In this document: positions 37,640 to 40,003 of the stretch, in pieces
How positions within the stretch are numbered: position 1 is the stretch's first letter
How the letters are laid out: every line of letters starts with the position of its first letter
Assembly: GCA_017965445.1 (NCBI GenBank)
Contig: JAGCPZ010000030.1
Location: forward strand, 1-40,003
DNA: 40,003 bases
Source of the DNA: Fibrobacter sp.
GTDB lineage: Bacteria > Fibrobacterota > Fibrobacteria > Fibrobacterales > Fibrobacteraceae
Direction of reading: 5' to 3'
The notes under the pieces: generated by a model
Told to the model about the DNA's origin: nothing
The model's input: only the letters and a program-made list of their open reading frames with translations
The model's database searches: none
Translations under genes and position numbers: made by a program

Positions 37640-39307
37640 ATGCCAGCTTTTGATCCAAACGCGAAAAAGATGCTGATTTCGGGCAACGAAGCCATTTCCC
37701 TTTCCATGCGTCATTGCAATGTTCAGCTTGCCGCAGGCTATCCGGGAACTCCTTCCACCGAAATCTTGGAAGATTACTCTGAACTGGGCGGCTATGCCCA
37801 GTGGGCTCCGAACGAAAAGGTCGCTGCCGAAGTCGCTCTCGGTGCTGCTTTTGGTCATGCTCGTAGCGTTGTGACAATGAAGATGGTTGGCTTGAACGTT
37901 GCTAGCGACGTTCTCTACACTGCAACTTACACCGGTGTCGATGGCGGCATGGTTTGGATTGTTGCCGATGACCCGGGTCAGGGCAGCTCCCAGAACGAAC
38001 AGGATACGCGTAACCACGCGAAGGCTTCCGTTTGCCCGATGTTCGAACCGTCCAACTCTCAGGAAGCCTACGACTTCTTCCGCATCGCCATGCAGACGAG
38101 CGAAAAGTTCAAGATTCCTGTCATTCTCCGCATGACCACCCGTGTAGATCATTCCAAGTCTATCGTCGTTCCGAAGGAAGAACTCCCGGCAATGGTGCCG
38201 AACTTTGAACGCAATATCGCCCAGCATGTGATGGTGCCGGGATTCTCCAAGCCGGCTGGTCGTCGCCTCCGCGCCAAGATGGATGAAATGGAAGCCTGGA
38301 ACGTTGCCGAAGGTCCGAACAAAGTCGAAATGCGCAGCGCAGATTTCGGTATCATCGTGAGCGGCATCAGCTACCACCACGTTCGTGAAGCCGCCCCGGA
38401 AGCAAGCATCCTCAAGCTCGGTATGACATACCCGCTGCCGATGCAGCTCATCAAGGATTTCGCGAAGAAGTTCGAAGGCAAGCGCCTCATGGTCATCGAA
38501 GAAAACGACCCGTGGCTTGCTGAAAACATCAAGGCCGCAGGCATCCAGTGCGAAAGCAAGTTCGATCCGATTTTCCGCTTTGGTGAACTCGACGTGAACC
38601 GCGTCCGCCGCATTATCGCTGGCGACAAGAATCCGGACCCGGTTCCGGTCAAGGGTAAGCCGCCTATGCTCTGCCCGGGCTGCCCGCACCGCAGCTCCTT
38701 CGCAGTGCTCAAGGAACTCGACTGCATCGTCTCCGGTGACATCGGCTGCTACACGCTGGCCGCTCTGCCGCCCATCAGCGCCATGGACTACATGATTGAC
38801 ATGGGTGCCGCTATCGGTATGGGTATCGGCCTCCGCAACGTGCTCCCGCGCGAACAGGCCAAGAAGGTCGTCTCCGTGATTGGCGACTCTACGTTTGTTC
38901 ACAGTGGCATCACCGGTCTTGTGGAAGCAGGCTACAACCGCCCGGAAACTGGCCACGTTGTCATCATTTTGGACAACAGCATCACCGCTATGACCGGTCA
39001 GCAGGAGCACCCGGGTACGGGCCGTCACCTCGACCATAGCCCCGCCTACAAGATTGACTACAAGGAAGTCGCGAAGGTCGCCGGTTTCGACAACGTCTAT
39101 GAAGTGAACCAGGTTAAGGAACCGGAAGAATTCAAGCGTCTCGTGAAGGAATCCCTCGAAAAGGACGAACTCACGCTTATCGTTGCTAAGAGCCCCTGCA
39201 TTCTCGCCCTCAAGAGCATCCTTGCCTGGGACAAGGCGAACAAGGAAAAGGCCGAAAAGGCTTTGGCCGAAGCAGAAGCCGCTGCCAAGAAGAACAATAA
39301 CTTTTAA
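37640..39307 (+). CDS. iorA: Indolepyruvate:ferredoxin oxidoreductase, alpha subunit (without ferredoxin domain)
   Basis: Thiamine-diphosphate enzyme that oxidatively decarboxylates aryl-pyruvates to aryl-acetyl-CoA, or runs in reverse to make aromatic amino-acid precursors. ATG 37640 has AAAAAAGGA 5 bases upstream. Pyrimidine-binding half: LISGNEAIS...AAGYPGTPSTEI (12-42) and the DDPGQGSSQNEQDTR region (110-124). TPP half: CPGCPHR (345-351), SGDIGCYTLAALPP (365-378), and GDSTFVHSGI (415-424) with DNSITAMTGQQ. Typical IorA ends in a cysteine-rich 2x[4Fe-4S] module and is over 600 residues; this one is 555, with an Ala/Lys/Glu helix after Cys520 and no cysteines beyond. iorB follows after 18 bases. 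Confidence 0.93.
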   Translation: MPAFDPNAKKMLISGNEAISLSMRHCNVQLAAGYPGTPSTEILEDYSELGGYAQWAPNEKVAAEVALGAAFGHARSVVTMKMVGLNVASDVLYTATYTGVDGGMVWIVADDPGQGSSQNEQDTRNHAKASVCPMFEPSNSQEAYDFFRIAMQTSEKFKIPVILRMTTRVDHSKSIVVPKEELPAMVPNFERNIAQHVMVPGFSKPAGRRLRAKMDEMEAWNVAEGPNKVEMRSADFGIIVSGISYHHVREAAPEASILKLGMTYPLPMQLIKDFAKKFEGKRLMVIEENDPWLAENIKAAGIQCESKFDPIFRFGELDVNRVRRIIAGDKNPDPVPVKGKPPMLCPGCPHRSSFAVLKELDCIVSGDIGCYTLAALPPISAMDYMIDMGAAIGMGIGLRNVLPREQAKKVVSVIGDSTFVHSGITGLVEAGYNRPETGHVVIILDNSITAMTGQQEHPGTGRHLDHSPAYKIDYKEVAKVAGFDNVYEVNQVKEPEEFKRLVKESLEKDELTLIVAKSPCILALKSILAWDKANKEKAEKALAEAEAAAKKNNNF

Positions 39308-39325
39308 TAGAGAGGTTGAATAATT

Positions 39326-39799
39326 ATGAGCGTAATGAACGTTAAATTTGCAGGCCTCGGTGGCACAGGCGTTATCAAGGCTAGTGACGTGATGGCCGAA
39401 CTCGTTTTCGAACAAGGTTACGATGTGAAAAAAGCCGAAGTCCATGGCATGAGCCAGCGCGGTGGTTCCATCGCTTCTGACGTGCGCTTTGCAAAAGATG
39501 AAGAAGTGCAATCCCCGATGATCCCGTGCGGCGAAGCCGACTACCTCGTCGTCTTTGACGAAACGCAGGTTGTCGTGAACGAAGCTTACATGAAGCAGGG
39601 CGGCGTGCTCCTCACTCCGGCTGACATAGATGTTTCCAAGCTCGAAAACGTGAAGGCTTTGAACGTGGCCATGCTCGGCAAGCTTTCCAAATACTTCGAC
39701 TTCACCGTCGAACAGTGGCTCGTCGCTTTGAACAAGCTCTTTGCCGAAAAGTTCCACGAAGGCAACAAGAAGGCCTTCATGCTTGGCCGCGAAGGGTAA
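39326..39799 (+). CDS. iorB: Indolepyruvate:ferredoxin oxidoreductase, beta subunit
   Basis: Gamma/beta-type subunit of the 2-oxoacid:ferredoxin oxidoreductase family that completes IorA and helps CoA handling. Conserved features: FAGLGGTGVIKASDVMAEL (8-26), VKKAEVHGMSQRGGSIASDVR (34-54) and PMIPCGEADYLVVFDETQVV. At 157 residues it is shorter than the usual 190-200, lacking part of the C-terminus. It starts 18 bases after iorA with GAGAGG about 10 bases before ATG 39326. The two genes are one operon; no convincing terminator follows. Confidence 0.92.
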   Translation: MSVMNVKFAGLGGTGVIKASDVMAELVFEQGYDVKKAEVHGMSQRGGSIASDVRFAKDEEVQSPMIPCGEADYLVVFDETQVVVNEAYMKQGGVLLTPADIDVSKLENVKALNVAMLGKLSKYFDFTVEQWLVALNKLFAEKFHEGNKKAFMLGREG

Positions 39800-39830
39800 T
39801 TGGCATCGTCTCCTGACGCTTCGCGCACTC

Positions 39831-39865
39831 GTCATCCTGAACGGCGAAGCCGTGAAGGATCCAGT
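39831..39865. repeat. GTCATCCTGA...GGATCCAGT element
   Basis: GTCATCCTGA, inner stem ACGGC-GAA-GCCGT, then GAAGGATCCAGT. Confidence 0.7.
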
Positions 39866-39881
39866 AAATTCTTGTTAAAGC

Positions 39882-39899
39882 GTCACCCCGGCCTCAGTG
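39882..39899. repeat. Half of a GTCACCCCGG palindrome interrupted by an insertion sequence
   Basis: GTCACCCCGGCCTCAGTG is the left arm of the GTCAYCCCGGC...GCCGGGRTG type element; the right arm is absent because insertion-sequence DNA begins at about 39900. Confidence 0.5.
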
Positions 39900-39908
39900 T
39901 GATGTGAA

Positions 39909-39940
39909 CCCCGAAAGTTGGACACAACTTTCGGGGTTTT
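39909..39940 (+). terminator. Terminator-like hairpin inside the IS end
   Basis: CCCCGAAAGTT-GGACAC-AACTTTCGGGG, a perfect 11-base stem, followed by four T and placed just before the transposase start codon. Confidence 0.7.
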
Positions 39941-39941
39941 C

Positions 39942-40003
39942 ATGATTAAGAAACACACTAAAGAAGAATGGCTCGAAGCCCTAGAGCTCTATAAGAAGGG
40001 GTA
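39942..40003 (+). CDS. IS3-family transposase OrfA, N-terminal fragment (3' truncated by window edge)
   Basis: ATG 39942 opens a frame beginning MIKKHTKEEWLEALELYKKG that runs off the window. This matches the start of the helix-turn-helix OrfA proteins of IS3/IS150 elements, which bind the terminal repeats. Only 20 residues are visible, so assignment rests mainly on the adjacent IS-end sequence. Confidence 0.7.
   Translation, partial: MIKKHTKEEWLEALELYKKG

Larger units (their letters stand above)
39900..40003 (+). mobile_element. Left end of an IS3-family (IS150-like) insertion sequence
   Basis: TGTGAACCCCGAAAGTTGGACAC (about 39903 on) looks like an IS150-group terminal inverted repeat, which commonly has the form TG..AC.CCC.AAAGTT.GACA. 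It is followed directly by the orfA start. The rest of the element lies beyond the window, so its right end and target duplication cannot be checked here. Confidence 0.75.

Noticed and set aside
37619..39835. A long open frame on the minus strand across iorA and iorB (738 codons)
   Set aside because: It mirrors two well-recognised genes on the plus strand; codon bias of the real genes leaves the opposite frame free of stops. The antisense protein shows no family features and no ribosome site.

Overview
The window looks like a Fibrobacter (phylum Fibrobacterota) chromosome, close to F. succinogenes. I infer this from several things: three secreted CE1/PHB-depolymerase-like esterases with a carboxypeptidase-regulatory-like N-terminal module, a GH5 glucanase, a futalosine-pathway MqnA, an indolepyruvate:ferredoxin oxidoreductase, many small secreted or lipoprotein genes without obvious homologues, and TAnnTTTG promoter motifs of the kind known from Bacteroidota. 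Species assignment from sequence alone is an inference.

Layout. 1-3301 (+): the end of nhaA, a GIY-YIG protein, and a two-gene unit of unknown function (a TPR protein followed by a protein ending in a helical, possibly recombinase-like domain). 3310-9663 (-): a TauE/SafE permease translationally coupled to a lipoprotein, a small secreted membrane protein, and a large bifunctional penicillin-binding protein. 9842-17491 (+): tRNA-Ser(GCU), a distant relative of the small membrane protein, lysA, a BASS-type transporter, a membrane protein, a cupin, a phosphohexose mutase and a secreted protein with a barrel-like C-terminus. 17558-22696 (-): three consecutive paralogous secreted esterases. 23129-27387: an NYN/LOTUS protein (+), an orphan TolC, tRNA-Val(CAC), a PTS IIA protein and aroD (all -). 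27624-31080 (+): a tight unit clpP-ftsY-lipoprotein-thioredoxin-GT2. 31278-32947 (+): a small secreted protein, a lipoprotein and a truncated hydrolase. 33150-35606 (-): a GNAT toxin-like acetyltransferase with a small partner, then a GH5 glucanase with a small beta-rich protein. 35696-39799 (+): mqnA, a REC-GGDEF diguanylate cyclase, and iorA-iorB. The window ends inside the left end of an IS3-family insertion sequence.

Functions group loosely. The esterases and GH5 enzyme serve plant-polymer breakdown. The PBP, phosphohexose mutase and LysA feed wall synthesis. FtsY, ClpP and a periplasmic thioredoxin form an export/proteostasis neighbourhood. IorAB handles aromatic 2-oxoacid/amino-acid exchange and depends on ferredoxin.

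The most unusual signal lies between the genes. At least seven intergenic gaps carry degenerate tandem repeats with a strict 7-base period whose unit differs from gap to gap (AGTAACT, ACTAATC, TCTAAGT, ACCTGAA types); one further gap has a 9-base version. One of these gaps (27399-27587) holds blocks in both orientations. Alongside them are nested-stem elements, GTCATCCTGA...GGATCCAGT elements and small GC-rich hairpins. I found no CRISPR array, rRNA, prophage or integrase.
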